Shown here: positions 6,901 to 6,936 of the stretch, piece after piece
How positions within the stretch are numbered: the stretch's first letter is position 1
Layout of the letters: every line of letters starts with the position of its first letter
Assembly: GCA_002358905.1 (NCBI GenBank)
Contig: DEPT01000016.1
Location: forward strand, 1-6,936
Length of the DNA: 6,936 nt
Reading direction: 5' to 3'
From: Akkermansiaceae bacterium UBA3385
Lineage (GTDB): Bacteria; Verrucomicrobiota; Verrucomicrobiia; Verrucomicrobiales; Akkermansiaceae
The notes under the pieces: model-generated
What the model saw: the letters and a program-made list of their open reading frames with translations, nothing else
What the model was told of the DNA's origin: nothing
The model's database searches: none
Position numbers and translations under genes: made by a program

Positions 6901-6936
6901 CCTGCATCAGTCGTGCAGAAATCTCAAAAATATTTT

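Noticed and set aside
6701..6936. tRNA, tmRNA, SRP RNA, RNase P RNA or a common riboswitch in the tail segment
   Set aside because: I looked on both strands for the conserved sequence signatures of these classes and found none; only unassigned secondary structure remains.

Overview
The window is about 6.9 kb of GC-rich bacterial chromosome with six convincing protein genes, several clear factor-independent terminators, and a repeat-like or structured segment at each end. The best taxonomic guess is a gut-type Verrucomicrobiota, possibly Akkermansia-like, held with modest confidence. The reasons are a sugar-salvage kinase and nucleotidyltransferase pair of the kind used on mucin sugars, E. coli-like TTGNNA/TATAAT promoters rather than the Bacteroidota -7 TAnnTTTG type, and no visible Shine-Dalgarno sequence in front of any of the six genes.

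Layout. Positions 1-190 are a palindrome-rich, REP-like segment containing two near-identical 20-bp copies 146 bp apart, so the window probably opens inside a repeat array. A metallophosphoesterase gene lies on the minus strand (194-982), its stop codon almost touching the repeat. A 304-bp divergent intergenic region without a recognisable gene follows. Then comes a stand-alone gene (1287-2195) that looks like a phage major capsid protein, with its own terminator and no other phage gene nearby.

Positions 2334-4338 hold a tight two-gene operon: a sugar-phosphate nucleotidyltransferase, then a kinase of the N-acetylhexosamine 1-kinase (NahK) type 4 nt downstream. Together they would turn a free sugar plus ATP into a sugar 1-phosphate and then an NDP-sugar, which is a salvage route. 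The operon ends in a strong terminator. A protein of unknown function with two membrane helices and a C-terminal zinc ribbon follows (4407-5102). After a 223-bp gap with a good promoter comes a short-form malic enzyme (5326-6639), closed by a perfect 28-bp palindromic terminator.

The last roughly 240 bp (6700-6936) contain no protein gene that I can support. They do contain two long-range helices that would interleave as a pseudoknot, followed by a terminator-like hairpin, so a small RNA or the leader of a gene beyond the window is possible. The two observations most worth following are the orphan capsid gene and this tail segment. I found no tRNA, rRNA, CRISPR array or transposase gene.
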